From NCBI GenBank assembly GCA_035235625.1, contig CP141141.1, positions 14,133,968-14,197,967 of the forward strand: a stretch of 64,000 bases of DNA, written 5' to 3'. Of the stretch, positions 1 through 12,807 are shown piece after piece. Under the pieces are notes generated by a model. The model was not told where the DNA came from, searched no databases, and was given only the letters and a program-made list of their open reading frames with translations. The stretch's first letter is position 1. The number at the start of each line of letters is the position of its first letter. The stretch comes from Saururus chinensis. Lineage: Eukaryota > Streptophyta > Magnoliopsida > Piperales > Saururaceae. The translations under genes and the position numbers were made by a program.

Positions 1-207
1 CATTCAACAAATCCTTCTTGATGTGTCATTATGACTGTTCTTTTCGATGTATAACCTTCCCTATTTATCATCCTCAACAATGACTTATCTGCTTTTACTT
101 GAAATGCACCACACTTACCTGATCTTTACAGGAACCCACCAATCTCTGGTAATGAAGAGCAACACAATGTCAAGACCAGTATAAATGCTATTCTAGAAAA
201 AGTTTAC

Positions 208-3200
208 CTCAATCTTCTTCAGCTTAGCATCCACTAATGCTTTCTTAGTGTTCTCCCATGACCCAACAACTGATAGCTTCTTGATAGACCTGTTTGGTAA
301 ACAAATGTTTTAAGTGATGAGTATCCAAAAGATGACGCATTATCGTAACAAGGAAAGCTAAAAGAACTTGTGACATGATACAATACCAAATGCCAACTTG
401 AAGTAATAAACAAAATAATTGGATGCATGAAATATAAACAAGAAGATGTGGATTTCCATGATACAACTAATGAACCAAAAAAAATTATCAACCGAATTTT
501 GACAGCCTAATGAGTGAAAATCAACCTAAAAGTTTTTTCGTAGTCTGACTTTGGACAATGAAGCTAAACATTGATGATACATAAGCATAGCATTAAAAGC
601 TGCAAAATTATTTAATCACATTCTGCTTTTCTTGAAATTTTGAAAGTCAAATTCTAAATAAACAATTATATACACAAGAAGCATTACTTATTCTCTGCTT
701 TGGTCTTCTCATTCTCCTCCCATGCTTTAATTAAACACATCCTCTTCTCAGTTTCAACTCGTGTGAGAACAGCATCTGCAAAGCGCAGAGACTTGGATAT
801 TAGGAATCCACGACAGATAGCAGTACACTACAAGCAGTAAAAAATTACACATCATGGCAATTTATAACTAACCTCTATCAATTGAACCTCCTGAGCTTTT
901 CGATTCCTCTAAGGGTTCTGTAGAAAATGAGAAATATAGCAATAAGAAGAATTCTTTGAATAAACAAATAAACTGCACAAAGAGAACAAATCCAAATTTT
1001 TGCTCGTTCCTTTTGGCAGTTGCATGTCCATGTGTGGGACAATTTATAGAAGCCGTCTTCCCCTGTTTGGTATAAGATTTTTGTAAAACAGAGGATAAAT
1101 TTTGGGGGAAAAAGGGATAAATGTTGTTTAATTATTATATTTGAATTGCACATTTTGGCTTTCTCGCATATGATGATATGTTTGCCAATGATCTCCAATG
1201 GTCTTCTTTTCTTCTCCTAGGTCATTACAGATTGGTTCATACATCTAAAGCTTGCATATGGGTTCTGCACCAGGCCTTCTGCATGGTCACAAGTCCCAAA
1301 AATTGTAGAAATAATTGTAGATTTAGTAATGGTTCAATTGTCTTCACCAAAGTCCTAAGTTTTTGTTGACACATTATTTTCCTTATTTTGTCCAAAAATA
1401 ATGGAAAAAAATACAGAACAAATGGTGGTATAAGAAATGTGACCTTTTCTAAGAGTTATAATTAGTAGCCTTAAGGGGAGTATCTGTGCTTATAACCAAC
1501 TTTACCGACTAAAGCATTTTTTGTTCTTTTGCTTCAAAGTATAAGGCAACAAACCGCAGAAAAATGAATGTAGAGATAGGCTTGTGGGTCTACCAATATC
1601 GCATTATTTTTTATAAACCTAAAATTTATAAAAAGCAGAATCAGCATGTTGTAACTTCAATTTTTATGTGCTGCTTTAAAAAACATGGACAACCTCCCTC
1701 GGATTAGACACTAAAACAAGGGGCCACCTTGAAATATGTCAATTTTCAAACAAAGATTAAATAGAAAGATATCATGATATGGGAAATATATCCAGTACTA
1801 GAAGCAGAAAGTCCATTTGTACAAAATTATTTCATGCAATGATTTAAAAAATACACAGAATACATGGATGAAGCATAATTTATATAAAAATTGCTCCTTC
1901 CCTTTTATTAAAAGCAAGGTTTGCGTATACATATATAGAAAAATATTTTTACTTATATTTGACAAAATATTCATATTAAAGATCCACAAAGATATAAATA
2001 AGGAAACACTCACATCACTTTCCCTGATCCATAACAATTGGCCATTCAGAATCTTCCCGAGAGAATTCAAACAAAAATCATTGATAGTAAAATTCCCCTC
2101 ATTGCAACGAATATTTTAAGCTAAATAGTTCAAATCAAACATGTGGCAATGACTCCCAAGAAATGGCTTACTCAGGGACAATCAACAGTAACAGAAATAA
2201 CAAAACGTTCATTTTCTAAAAATCGCAAGTCAAAAGCTCCAATGAACTGTAAACCAAAGTAGGTTTAACGTTTTTTGTGGATAGGTGAAAGGATAAAACT
2301 TGATTTAACAATATGAACTTTTTTAAAGTTCGAGTGACCAGAGAAAATTATAGCTGTAGTCTGTTAACAAATGTTGCAAGACAAGCAGCGGGCCCTAATA
2401 CGAGCACAATTTGGAGTCAAAAGCATTTGCCGCTCTTACCCTTAAGAACATAAGGCAACAAAAAGGAATTTATGTGTAAACTTAAGTGATATATATGCAG
2501 AAAAACACCGAACAAAAACTCCCATTAAGTTTTGGTTGGATTGAACAAGTGGGCCCGGGTGAACTTTGTGTGAGGCCCACTTGTTCAGTCCAACCAAAAC
2601 TCGTGGGAGTTATTTTTTTTTTTTGGGTGATTTTGCTGTGTTAATATCACTATGCAAATAAAGAGCAATGGCCCAATCACCACCACGCCCTGTCATAAAA
2701 TTTTGAAATTAGCTAGAGGCCTCTTATGTCCGTTGTGCCCACTTCACAAGCTTCCTGGAAAGTGAAAGTGAAAATGAAACCAGAAGGGACCACCTTGGCA
2801 GGTTTCATATAAAATAAGCAAACAACGGAATGCACCAATTCCCAATACAAAGGCAAAAAGCTATGTCATCACATACCAGATGGACGTTACTCAAAGAAGA
2901 AAAATTCCATCATTCAGAAGAGAGGAATCAAGAAATTTTTTTTTGTTAAGCCTTTTGAATGAAAATCAGATTTTAAAATATAGAAACAAAAAGGTAAAAA
3001 TTCAGACTAAAGTCTGCAAAAATCCACTTGGTCAAGGATCCCCCGACAGGGCAACAAAAAGCGGAGGAAGTAAAAGAGGTTTCTGAAACACTTTCTGATG
3101 GATCTGGACGTGATATGAAAAATAATATATAGAGGAAATATAACGGAGGAGATGAGGAAAAGACAAAGCTTAACTGTATAAAGACATTTTAGATTTTGAG

Positions 3201-4211
3201 ATTAGACTATGAAAATTTTTCTTATAAAAAGGGAAACCAGATTCCAACTATTCTAATTCCAGACAACAAAGAAAAATATGACAATAAAGCCTTGACTAGG
3301 AAACTGGATAATTTGTCAAAAGGAGGAAAAACTGAGTTCACAGAAAGAAGAAAATAAGAAAAACGAGCAACGGATAGTTTAAACAAACACACGAAATTAA
3401 GGCCAAATCCGACAACAACACGGTCCACACTTCTTCTGCAAACAATTCACGAAAAACCATATACCCTAGAATTTCAGCAAATTACTAAGACCATGGTGAA
3501 AATCTGCTCATAAAGAGAAAGAGAAATGGAATATAAATATATTCCATTTACTTAAAAGTACATACAAAAAGGAAGTAGATTTTGTCTAACAACAAAGCCC
3601 AGGCAAATAACAAAAACAGCTTCTTTGGATAGGGAAAGAAAGAAATTATTTTTCTCGTGTAAAACTTCAAACAACCATAAATATATAAATTTGTCTAAGG
3701 CATGCAAGGAAGGTGTGGAACAGCTACCCAAGGATAAGCCATATAAATAGCAGCTGGAAATCAATAATAATTATCGATAGAACTCAAGCCATCTCCCAAG
3801 TAGATCTATAACATCACTTCCAAAAAAAATAAGGAGCTTGACCAGAGATGCAACTCAAAACCTATAAATATAGTGGAAAATCGATTGATTGCTCGACAAT
3901 AAAACAAATCGAACAGAAACCCATTTACCAACAGCTTAAAACTCAACCAGAAAACAAAGTAAATATACACAAAACTCGACCAACATCTCAATTTTAAGAT
4001 AAAAAAAGACGAAAATTTTAACAGTGAAGACTATAGTCTTCTTACTCTCAACAATAGCGAGAGCTTTGGTATCGTCAACCTTCTCCTCCTTGGGCGGGAT
4101 AACCGTCTTCTCCTCCGTCACATCCTTGGTCGACTCGGAGGCCTCCGGAACCTCGGAAACCGGCGCTGGAGCAGCTTCGGCCTCCACCTTGTTGGCCTCC
4201 TCTTCACCCAT
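208..4211 (-). CDS. Remorin, 5' part of gene (4 coding exons; 3' end off the left edge)
   Basis: Remorins are plant membrane-nanodomain proteins with a disordered N-terminus and a C-terminal coiled coil and membrane anchor. Coding exons read on the minus strand are 4211-4046, 917-873, 775-688 and 289-208, each with AG/GT borders and matching phases (1, 1, 2, 0), giving 127 codons. Exon 1 starts MGEEEANKVEAEAAPA and carries the Remorin_N-like EEKTVIPPKEEK and KALAIVE. Exon 2 gives KPLEESKSSGGSIDR. Exon 3 gives AVLTRVETEKRMCLIKAWEE, the start of Remorin_C. Exon 4 gives KSIKKLSVVGSWENTKKAL and continues to KLKKIE, the coiled-coil entry. The last exon (rest of the coiled coil and Cys-rich anchor) would lie at coordinates below 1. 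The first intron is about 3.1 kb and contains a hairpin MITE. The ATG is the first in frame after the probable TATA box. The family call is firm; which remorin group is not certain. Confidence 0.93.
2499..2636. mobile_element. Hairpin MITE-like element in remorin intron 1
   Basis: The two halves are inverted repeats. The left arm contains TTTTGGTTGGA.TGAACAAGTGGGCC and the right arm contains its complement with one mismatch in the core, separated by a loop of about 18 bases. Shorter outer similarity (ACTCCCA / TGGGAGT and CAG / CTG ends) extends the structure to about 138 bases. No clear target-site duplication was found, so the superfamily is not assigned. Confidence 0.6.
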
Positions 4212-4412
4212 TATCACACCTGCTTGCTCTGAGACAGATAATAAAAACACGAACTGCTCCTGGACCAGCTGGAGACAGAGCGAAAGAGGGAGGTGGGCAG
4301 CTCCCAAATCTCAATGGCTGAACTGGGTCGTGGATGGTTGTCGTATGGAATCAGCAAAAGGAGAAGATGATGGTTGGTGGGGGTGGGGGCAGAGAGGGAC
4401 GTTGTACGCCCC

Positions 4413-4422
4413 ATTTTTATAA
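4413..4422 (-). promoter_or_regulatory. Putative TATA box of the remorin gene
   Basis: On the minus strand the sequence reads TTATAAAAAT about 205 bases upstream of the remorin ATG. This would leave a 5' UTR of roughly 170 bases that is purine/pyrimidine-biased, as is common in plant leaders. No transcript data are available here; the assignment rests on position and motif only. Confidence 0.5.
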
Positions 4423-4430
4423 TCAGAGGG

Positions 4431-5867
4431 GAGGGAGAAGGAATCCTCAAGATTCCTGCGGAAAATTAAGAATTAGGACGAATTTTTTTTATGCTTTAAT
4501 TACTCATTTACCCTCCACTATTCCCATATTTTCAATCTTATTTTTGTATAAAATGCAAAAGAACTTTGCATGTTTAGCACATGTCATTTCTAATTCTAGT
4601 TTAGTTTTAATTACAATATTTTTAAATTTTATTTTTCTTTTATTAATGAGGGGTGTCAATATCCTTAGGTCTAATTACTCTCTCTATTTTATTTATTTTT
4701 ATTAGTCTGGGTTTCAAAATGTATTAATTTTAATTTATTTTTAGTTAAAAGAAATATAATATTTTCTTTATTTTATATTAATAGTTATATTTAAAAAAAT
4801 AATATTTTTTATTTAATAATAAAACACACATTTAAAAAAAGAAAAAGAATATTTATGATACTCTTTTTAAGTATTTAGTTACTTAAATTAAATAAAATAA
4901 AATTATTTTTTTTCATTGTAATTCCAAGTTCACTATAAATATTTTTTGTTTATTTTTTCGTAGCAAATAGGTCTAAAGAACTAAATAATCATAGCCAAAA
5001 TGGATTAAGACTTAAAATTTTAATTTAATTAGTATATATAACCAACATCGATTATTCATTAAAAGATAGTTTAAAATATTTGATAAACAAATTTGACAAC
5101 CAAATAGACTCCATAACTCACCTAAATAAGAATTTAATTTTGTTAACTACATAAAGTAATTATATTTGAAAAGGATAAAAACCAGGGTAATTTGGTAAAA
5201 TTAGAGACAAAATGGGTCTCATTAAATTTTCTTTTGTTAAAAATAAAACACAAAGTGCGTCCAAAATTCTCGTCATCCGATTTGATCATCGATTTTTTTT
5301 TTTTTTTTTGCTACGTAAGGTGGTCAGCCGATCATCTACTTGGGTAGTCCGCTTGAATCTGGTGATGGTCCCCCGGCCCGTGCAGTACCAGCCGCGTCAT
5401 GGAATCGGTGGGGAGAGAGACAGTGAAACTATCACTGTAACAGAAAGGTGACCTCACTGTCAGGATCTTCTTAATCCCGTGGTCCCTCATGGAGGGGAGG
5501 TGATCCTAACTTAAGCGAGAGTACAACACCTTTGACAAAATGAAAGTTAATATATATTACGGACAAATTGTAGTAGTAAAGTTGACTCAAATTGAACGGT
5601 TCATTACATGGCCTGAGCAAGGTTTTTAATTTTTGTTCTTTCGTTTTTATTTTATTCAATGGCTTAAGCTCATAATAAGTTCGATACTAGGTCATGAGAA
5701 ATGTGGCCAATGCACTGGAATTTAGGCAAGTGAATAATTCGATATTAGGTCTTAATTAAGTTCTTAATGTATGATATATACGAGTTTTGCAATCTCATAT
5801 CTCAATTGTCTTAATTAATCAAAGAGATAAGATACAATTAAAGAGATAAGATATAGGAGAGATCATA
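4431..5867. other. AT-rich intergenic DNA with a decayed MITE-like stretch
   Basis: No gene is supported. Bases about 4700-4940 are very AT-rich and resemble the MITE copies at 46110-46307 and 52235-52440 (shared ATTTAGTTACTTAAATTAA-type segment and a KTTTAAGTA-like stretch), so this is probably an old member of that family. Bases 5640-5740 resemble 13885-13970 on the other side of gypsy I. Confidence 0.45.
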
Positions 5868-6242
5868 TGTTATGTTCTGGTTTTGGGAAGGAAAGGACTG
5901 AATCTGAGAGAGAAAGAAATGAGGAGGATACGGTTTTGAGGGACAAGAGAGAATAAAAGTGGAGGGTGAGAAGAGGGGTTGCACTTACTAGTTGTAAGTG
6001 CGATTTCACAGAGAGAAGAGAGTTTGGGAAAGAGAAGTCGGGAGAGGAGAGAAAAGATAATCTTTCATTAATTTCCTTCTAATTATAATGCTTAATGCCT
6101 AAATAGTTGCCCTTGACCATTGGGCTACATAAGGAAAAACCAAATGACTACATAAAGCATAATAAACTAACTACTAATCAAGGCAACATAATTCCTACTA
6201 ATATAACTGTCTACTGAGCATAACTAAACTACAGACATAACA
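5868..6242 (-). repeat. 3' LTR of gypsy I
   Basis: The sequence runs from TGTTATG to CATAACA and aligns along its whole length with 12828-13250. On the minus strand it is preceded by the purine-rich tract GGGTGGTGGGA (6243-6253), a good polypurine tract for plus-strand priming. Confidence 0.92.
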
Positions 6243-6319
6243 TCCCACCACCCATGAAAAATGACTTATCCTCAAGGCGCCCAATTAGGAAATTGGCTAA
6301 TCAAATCATCTTCAAGAAT

Positions 6320-6645
6320 CTAGGTGGCATCCTCGGAAGGCTGATCTTGCCTAGCAACAACGACTTCAGTAACAAGGTGACCCTTATGCCAAATACGTCG
6401 AATGTCCTGAATAGAAGTAGGAGTCCTGGCCATTGTAGTATCTGAGAGTGGAGATGGTGGCGGAATAGTAGGATTGATAATAGCTAGATCTCCCACGAAT
6501 CGACGAAGAGGGGAAACATGGAAGACTGGATGAATGTGGCAGTAGGTGGCAGCTAGAGCTTGTAAGCCACTTTGCCCACCTTGTAAACAACTAAGTATGT
6601 ACCATGGAAATGGGGCAGAAGCTTCTGATGGTTGGCTAAACGGCC
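6320..6645 (-). pseudogene. gypsy I integrase C-terminal end, beyond the nested insertion
   Basis: The frame resumes as NHQKLLPHFHGTYLVVYKVG, then HPVFHVSPLRRFVGD. It ends with a chromodomain-like tail (RRIWHKGHLVTEVVV, then EDATWILEDDLISQFPN) just upstream of the PPT. Joined conceptually to YHQLSA at 8605, it shows that gypsy I was continuous before the solo LTR landed. Confidence 0.82.
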
Positions 6646-8602
6646 TGTAACACTCCGACCCGAATCGGGGGTTAGATCGGAAGACAAAATCGGAGTGTAT
6701 AAAATAAGCAAAAATTTTAAACCGACTAACCAAGAGCTACAGACTGTGAGTGCAAGAGTCATAACATTCTTCTACGCACTACGGAGCTATAGCATTATGT
6801 TGCACATAGATAAAAAACAAACCTAATTTTATAACTAAATTCGGATCAGGCCAATATTATTTTATTATTGGTTGCCTACGTATGTATTGAATACCATCTC
6901 TAACATTATTCCAATACAATTGGATCCGAACGTAGTTTTGCTTAATGACTAATACATGCACCAGGCATCACAGAATCATATATGTTAAAATATGTATATC
7001 TTTATATCTGAATAATCATTTCAAAATCAGATGAAAATCTTATAAATCATCGGAGTCAAACAGAAGTCAATAAATCAGTAAAATACACATCTCATATAGG
7101 TCACACGTCTCACTCTATCATAGAGCGGTGCAAAACACATTACAGAGCATGTTGGATCATATCAGATTCTATCAAATCATATCAGATTTCATTCGACTAT
7201 ACCGATCATATCGTATTGGAGTATGTCAAATCATAATAGAGCATTTCAGAGTAATTCGGATCACAACATAATAAATCAAAGTAAATTAAATAGGAACATA
7301 TTGGCATATATCAGATCAGCAAATTATATATCTTAATTAGTATATTACTAATTAAGATGTGCATTAATAGAAATCATATGAAAGTAAAAGGTTAGAAAAA
7401 TGTACTCCCTTGCAGTTTTGGAAGTGGCGACATTCGAAGTTGCTTATTTCCTCATGGTCTCTTCCCTTTCAGATTCTGAGATGGCGGGCAGAACCTTCTC
7501 TAACTCCGAAATACGTTGCTATTTCTGTATACGTAGGCTATGGACAGAACCTCCCCTTGACCCGGGATACTTTTCTCGTAACATGCCCATAGGCGGCAGA
7601 CAGAACCTCCCCTTACCCGGAGACACTTTACCCTTCCCGCACCCGTAAGCAGAGGATAGAACCTCCCCTCACCCAAAAACACTTTACCCTTCCTACGCCC
7701 GTATGCGGCGGATAGAACCTCCACTTACCCAGAGATACTTTACCCTTCCCGCGCCCATAGGCAGCGGACAGAACCTCTCCTTGCTTGGAGACACTTTACC
7801 CTTCCCGCGCCCATAGGGGGTGGACAAGACCATCCCTTGCCCTGGGATGTTTCCCCTATATAGGGTTTTTAACTCGAGGAATGGATGCTTCCATTGCGTA
7901 GAACACCCTCGAATTAGTTAAGAACACTTTTTGAACGGAAGAAAATGGACTCAGAACGACTTCCGAAACTCCTCCAGAAGAATGAACAAAATTCAAAATT
8001 AATAAGAAAATGACATGCGAGCATACGACGGAAGCTAGATACACACGCACAAGCTTGCGCCACATGTGCAGATTGATTGGGCCGACACTGTGGTCAGCCT
8101 TGCTTGATGCGCGCGAGGTTGAGCTGCGTGTCTGATACGCAATCGCGCGGGACCCGCATCGTGCGATCGCACGCCGCATCCTAGGCGGCTCAGCTTGGCT
8201 AGCTGACATCATCTATTTTGTCCTTTCTTAAATATTTTATTGTTATTTAATTCAAATACAATTCTAATTTCAAAGCGCGATAACTTTTTATCTCTAAGTC
8301 GGAATTTCACGATCTCGGTACCAATAGACTCGTATTGATGAGCCCTTCAAAATTAGACCCCACATGGGTAGGTTATCTCGTATTTTTAAAGTGGGTCCTG
8401 CCCATATGGTACTCTTCCTGAGGTCGTAACTTTCATTCCCGACCTCCATTTTACGTGTTCATTGATTCATTGTGCTCGTCACTTCGAGCTTTAGCTAAAT
8501 ACAGGAATTTCATCCCTTAAAACCCTTTAAAATTTAACTAAAATTATAAAATTATCCCTAACCCTTTTTGGGTTAAGCGTAATTGCAATATGGGGTGCCA
8601 CA
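6646..8602. mobile_element. Probable solo LTR nested in gypsy I
   Basis: The segment starts TGTAACACTCCGACCC and ends GGGGTGCCACA, giving TG...CA ends with similar inverted termini, and it interrupts the gypsy I integrase frame. The 5-base flanks (CGGCC and CAGGC) do not match well, so the TSD is not confirmed. Its last 300 bases (about 8330-8480) resemble 49150-49290 in another solo LTR, sharing segments such as TATTGA.GAGCCCT and GGTCGTAA.TTTCA.TCCCGACCT. No coding domain is readable inside. Confidence 0.7.
7525..7850. repeat. 56-bp tandem repeat, about 5.5 copies
   Basis: Units begin CCCATAGGCGGCAGACAGAA or a variant and end TTTACCCTTCCCGCG, with a 56-base period. The third to fifth units are the most alike. 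The array lies within the nested solo LTR, and the related LTR at 47931-49436 does not show it. Confidence 0.85.
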
Positions 8603-8604
8603 CA

Positions 8605-9320
8605 GGCAGATAGTTGATGATAAGGCTGAAGTCGAACATAGACCCAATCTCCCACCATGAACGCCCAGTCCGTATGGCGGTGGTCATAAATTTGCTTCAT
8701 TCTATTTTGGGAAGCTTTAAGGCTTAATTTGAGAGTTTGAAGGACTTCATCACACTCCTGCAACGATTGATCCACATCTCCCACACTTGAATGATGTGAC
8801 ACAGAAGAGGGAATAGTGGAAGGAGGTCGCCAATAAACCACCTGAAATGGAGTCAAGCCAAGTGATGTATGGTGTGCCATATTATATGACCATTCAGCCC
8901 ATGGAAGAAGTGAGAGCCAATGACGGGGATGATCTCCTGCAAAATAGCACAAATACTACTTGAGGTAGCGGTTAAGGACCTTCGTCTATCCATCTGTCTG
9001 AGGATGGTAAGTTGTGCTCATTTTCACAGTAGTGCCCTGTAGCTCTAAGAAACTACTCCATAATTTAGATAAGAAAACTGAATCACAGTCAGAGACTATA
9101 GATGAGGCATGCCATGGAACTTTGTAACATCTCTCATGAAAACTTCTTCTACATAGTCAGCAGTGTAAGAGTGATCCAATGGCAAGAAATGTGCATATTT
9201 CGACAAACGATCAATGACCACAAAAATAACATTTTTTTCATGAACAAGTGGCAACCCCTCAATGAAGTCCATAGAGATATCTTCCCAAATATTTTCCGGA
9301 ATAGGAAGAGGCTGAAGCAA
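8605..9320 (-). pseudogene. gypsy I integrase catalytic core
   Basis: The core begins LPIPENIWEDISMDFIEGLP, with the first catalytic Asp in DFIEGLP, and continues VIDRLSKYAHFLPL. The downstream block from 8952 has HWLSLLPWAEWSYNMAHH, the region of the catalytic Glu, then FQVVYWRPP and YHQLSA, where the nested solo LTR interrupts it. A frame break lies between the two blocks near 8960-9095. Confidence 0.85.
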
Positions 9321-9325
9321 TCCGA

Positions 9326-10260
9326 TTAGTGAGGAAGTAAGGGATTCGGCTCGTTGAATACATCACAAGAAGCAACAAAATCATGAACGTCCCTTTTGAA
9401 GCCCTTCCAATAGCAGCTCTGAGAAATCCACTTATATATTTTGAATTGACCCTCGTAACATGTAATAGGAGAGGAATGGAAGTGATGGAGAAGTTGCCAC
9501 CACAACTGAGTAATTGTGGGAACCCATAAGCAGTCTTGCCATAGGAGTAAATCACTTTGTAAAATAAAAGGCGGTGAGCACAATGGATCCGCACGCAGTC
9601 GAGAGATGAGGTCAGCCATCTCCATATCATGTTCATAAGACTTAATCAAATCTACCAAGAAGGGAAAAGTGGGCAGTGACAAAGTGGAAAGACACGAACT
9701 TTCTGACTGAAGAGATAGTGCATTTGCGGCCTGATTGTTATTCCCCTTCTTGTAAATCAAGTCATAATCATGCCCTAGGAGTTTAGAAACCCATCGTTGC
9801 TGAGAAGGAGATGCAACACGCTGATCCAAGAAATAACACAGGTTGTGATGATATGTCCAGATTATAAAAAAATTCTCTAAGAGATAAGGTTTCCACTTTG
9901 TAACTGCATGAACAATTGCTAACATCTTCAGTTCATAAGTAGAGAGCTATGTTGTGCGCCACGAAATGGCTTTTGAAAAATAAGCAATGGGTCGGCCTCC
10001 CTGCATAAGTATTGCACCTAGTCCATGTGAAGATACATCACTGTCAACTACAAAAGGCTAAGTAAAGTTTGGCAGTGCAAGGACCGGGGACATTGACATG
10101 GCTAGTTTAAGAGCATCGAATGATGTTTGTGCTTATGAAGTCCACTAGAACCCCCTTTTTTGAGAAGGGCAGTGAGAGGTGCTGCCAATGTGCCATAGTT
10201 TTTAATAGAACTCCTATAATATCTCGTCAAGTCCAAAACCCCCCAGAGTTCATGCATAGT
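9326..10260 (-). pseudogene. gypsy I RNase H and integrase zinc-binding region
   Basis: The clearest block is the RNase H end: MLAIVHAVTKWKPYLLE, then QRWVSKLLGHDYDLIYKKG and NQAANALS. This continues in the same 199-codon frame into the linker and the His/Cys zinc region of integrase (HHFHSSPITCYEGQFK, then a C-x-x-C-like CDVFNEPNP). The upstream half of RNase H (9930-10260) is readable but full of stops. Confidence 0.8.
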
Positions 10261-10389
10261 TAAGGAAATAGGCTAATTTGTAATGGCCTCAATCTTGGAA
10301 GGATCTATAGATACACCTGAAGCGCATATGATATGGCCAAAGTAATCAACTTGTGGCAACCCAAAAGCATATTTTGATTTTTTTTAAAA

Positions 10390-10995
10390 TAAATCATGAC
10401 TGAGTAGGGTAGAGAATACCACCCTAAGATGTTCAAGGTGTTCTGATCAGGAGCGGCTAGAGATTAAATATCATAGAAGAAGACCAACACAAATCACAGT
10501 AAGAAAGGCCAAAATATGTCATTCATTAAGCTCTGGAAGGTAGAGGGAGCATTCGAGAGACTGAAAGGCATGACCATAAACTCATAGTGCCTGTCATGTG
10601 TCTGAAAAGTCGTCTTGTGAATGCCAGGAGGGTGCATCCGAATTTGGTAGAATCTTGAACACAAATCCAGCTTAGTGAAGACATTAGCCCCTGCTAATTC
10701 ATTCAAAAGTTCTTCAATCATAGGAATGGGGTATTTAACCTTTAATGGTTATGGCATTAAGGGCATGATAATCTACACAGAAACTCCATATCCATCTTTC
10801 TTCCGAACAAGAAGTACCAGAGAAGAGAATTGGTTGGTACTGGGGTGGATCAATCCTGAAGAGAGCATCTCTTGCACTAGCCATTCAATTTCATCCTTCT
10901 GCACCTAAGGGTTTCTATAAGGGCGGACATTTTTTGGTGGATAGCCCTGCTGAATATGAATACAGTGATCATGTTGGCAGGCTGGGGGAAGAGTA
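10390..10995 (-). pseudogene. gypsy I reverse transcriptase, catalytic motif lost
   Basis: Readable blocks in order are [72 protein letters not shown], and [15 protein letters not shown]. The polymerase active site, normally F/Y-x-DD, reads VFFYDI here, so the first Asp of the pair is Tyr. Stops interrupt the frame. Confidence 0.85.
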
Positions 10996-11309
10996 GTCGG
11001 TTCTTGAAAAACCCTGCCATAATCTGCTAGCAGAGAGATTAGGTCGGCTAGGAGGGTATCAGACTCAGGCAAGGTGTCAATACAGAACTATAGTAACAAA
11101 CCCCTGGCAGTAAACTTAAAAAGAGAATCTATGGGCTGAGCCAAATGAAGAGTACCTAGTTGCTGCCCAAATAAACGAATCTGTGTATCCCCATGGAGAA
11201 AATCCATTTGTAGCTGCTTGGAATCCCAAGTAATAGGCCCAAGATCCTAGAGCCACTGTACCCCAAGCACAATATAAGCCCCTTTAGTTGGAAGCAAAAA
11301 CAAGTCAAT

Positions 11310-11700
11310 ATGGAAAGTATGACCTTGGATCACCAAAGGAATGGATGGCCAGACTTCTATGCTATGCAAATATCATCTATCATCGATGAGCACATCAAAG
11401 GAGGTGGATGGCTAGATGGAACACCCCATCTTGCGACCCACCTGGTTATTAATAAAGTTATGGGTGCTACCACTGTCAATGAGAATGGAGATGACATGTT
11501 GTTTGATGTACCCATCCACTCGAAATGTATGGGGCTCGTAGGATCCGTTGAATGCATGCAAATTTTGGGAACGTCCTTTGGCTCTTCACCTGGGACATTA
11601 TCACCAGTGTCCATGTTTTCTTCCATTATCAAAATAGAGCCCGGGCACTTGCATTTATGGTTAGGCACAAACTGCTCTTCACAATTAAAACAGACCACAG
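11310..11700 (-). pseudogene. gypsy I zinc knuckle and aspartic protease
   Basis: A CCHC-type knuckle reads CFNCEEQFVPNHKCK near 11650-11695. About 50 codons later is the protease active-site motif ILIDSGSTHNFI, preceded by SYEPHTFRVDGYIKQH. The catalytic Asp of DSG is kept. The protein would have processed the Gag-Pol polyprotein. Confidence 0.8.
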
Positions 11701-12300
11701 GAGCAGCAGTCTTCCATCTGAGTCGGCGTAAGGCACCATGCTTGTCCTAAGGTTGGTGGTGCAGTAGGAGGATTAGGTCGGACCACTAGTAAGGCATGAC
11801 TACCCCTATGAAGACACTGGAGGTGCTCCTTCTGAATACGAGCAAGATGAATCGCCTGGTGAAGGTTGGCTGGCTCAAATTGTCGGACTTTAGCCTGGAT
11901 GTCCTCTTGCAACCCACTCATAAATTTAGAAAGTAGGGCTAAAGGTATTCAATCCACATGGGTAGCCAACCACGCAAGTCTATTTGGTAGGCACGGATCA
12001 AAGTGGTTTGACGAAGGTTATGTAATCGGGAGTCAAAGTCCTCATACTCATTGGGACAAAAATAAGCACAAAGCTCAGCTACTAAATAGTCCCATGTGAT
12101 CAATTCCTCCTGCCGCTCAAGCTGCTGAAGCCATACTAATGCATCCCCTTTAAGATGAAAGGACGCCAAAAGCACACGTTGATCTGGACGTTTTCCTTGA
12201 TAAGAGAAGATATGTCCGGCTCGCGAAACCCACTCATTGGGATTGTCTTCACCGCTACATCGTTGTACATATCATTGTCTTGCCATAAGGGAACTTGGGG
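11700..12300 (-). pseudogene. gypsy I gag (capsid region), decayed
   Basis: The retrotransposon capsid domain is readable in pieces: NPNEWVSRAGHIFSYQG, then LLASFHLKGDALVWLQQLER, then a segment with SRLHNLRQTTLIRAYQIDF. After one more frame change comes KFMSGLQEDIQAKVRQFEP. These match the order of the Retrotrans_gag domain of plant gypsy elements. At least two frameshifts break the frame. Confidence 0.8.
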
Positions 12301-12807
12301 CTGTTCATGGCTGGTTGGTGCATTGGGAGGGGTGCAACTTGGCCCTGCAGCAATAGGTGGAGCGCGGCCGTCACTCGTGGTGGATGCTGGTATGATAGAA
12401 GATGCTCCTCCTCCGGACCCAAGTGGAAAAGGTCATTGGAGGATACCCTTCCCATGGGTCGATACACCGATGGGGAGGCACGACCGGCGGGGGAATTGGA
12501 GCCGGATTAGCGGTGAAGGCGACCAAGCAAGCCACTTGGTCTTTTCAGATTTGATCCAACATCACTTGCTGACGGTCTACTGATGAATGAAGGTTTGTTC
12601 ATAGTTCCTAGAGAAAAGCTCTCTGAGAGCCAGCAGCCTGGGTTTGGATAGTGGCAAGGGCGGCTAGGATCTATTCCTAGATGTCGGATGAAGGATTAGC
12701 GGTGGCAGACGGGCAGTGTCCACTGGGACATCCATTGGCATCGACTCCTCAGCGCTGGGTGCCTGCTTTCGTCTCTCATAGACTCGTCCCGTTGCCATGG
12801 TGAGGAT

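Noticed and set aside
4024-4422. 132-codon plus ORF
   Set aside because: Antisense of remorin exon 1.
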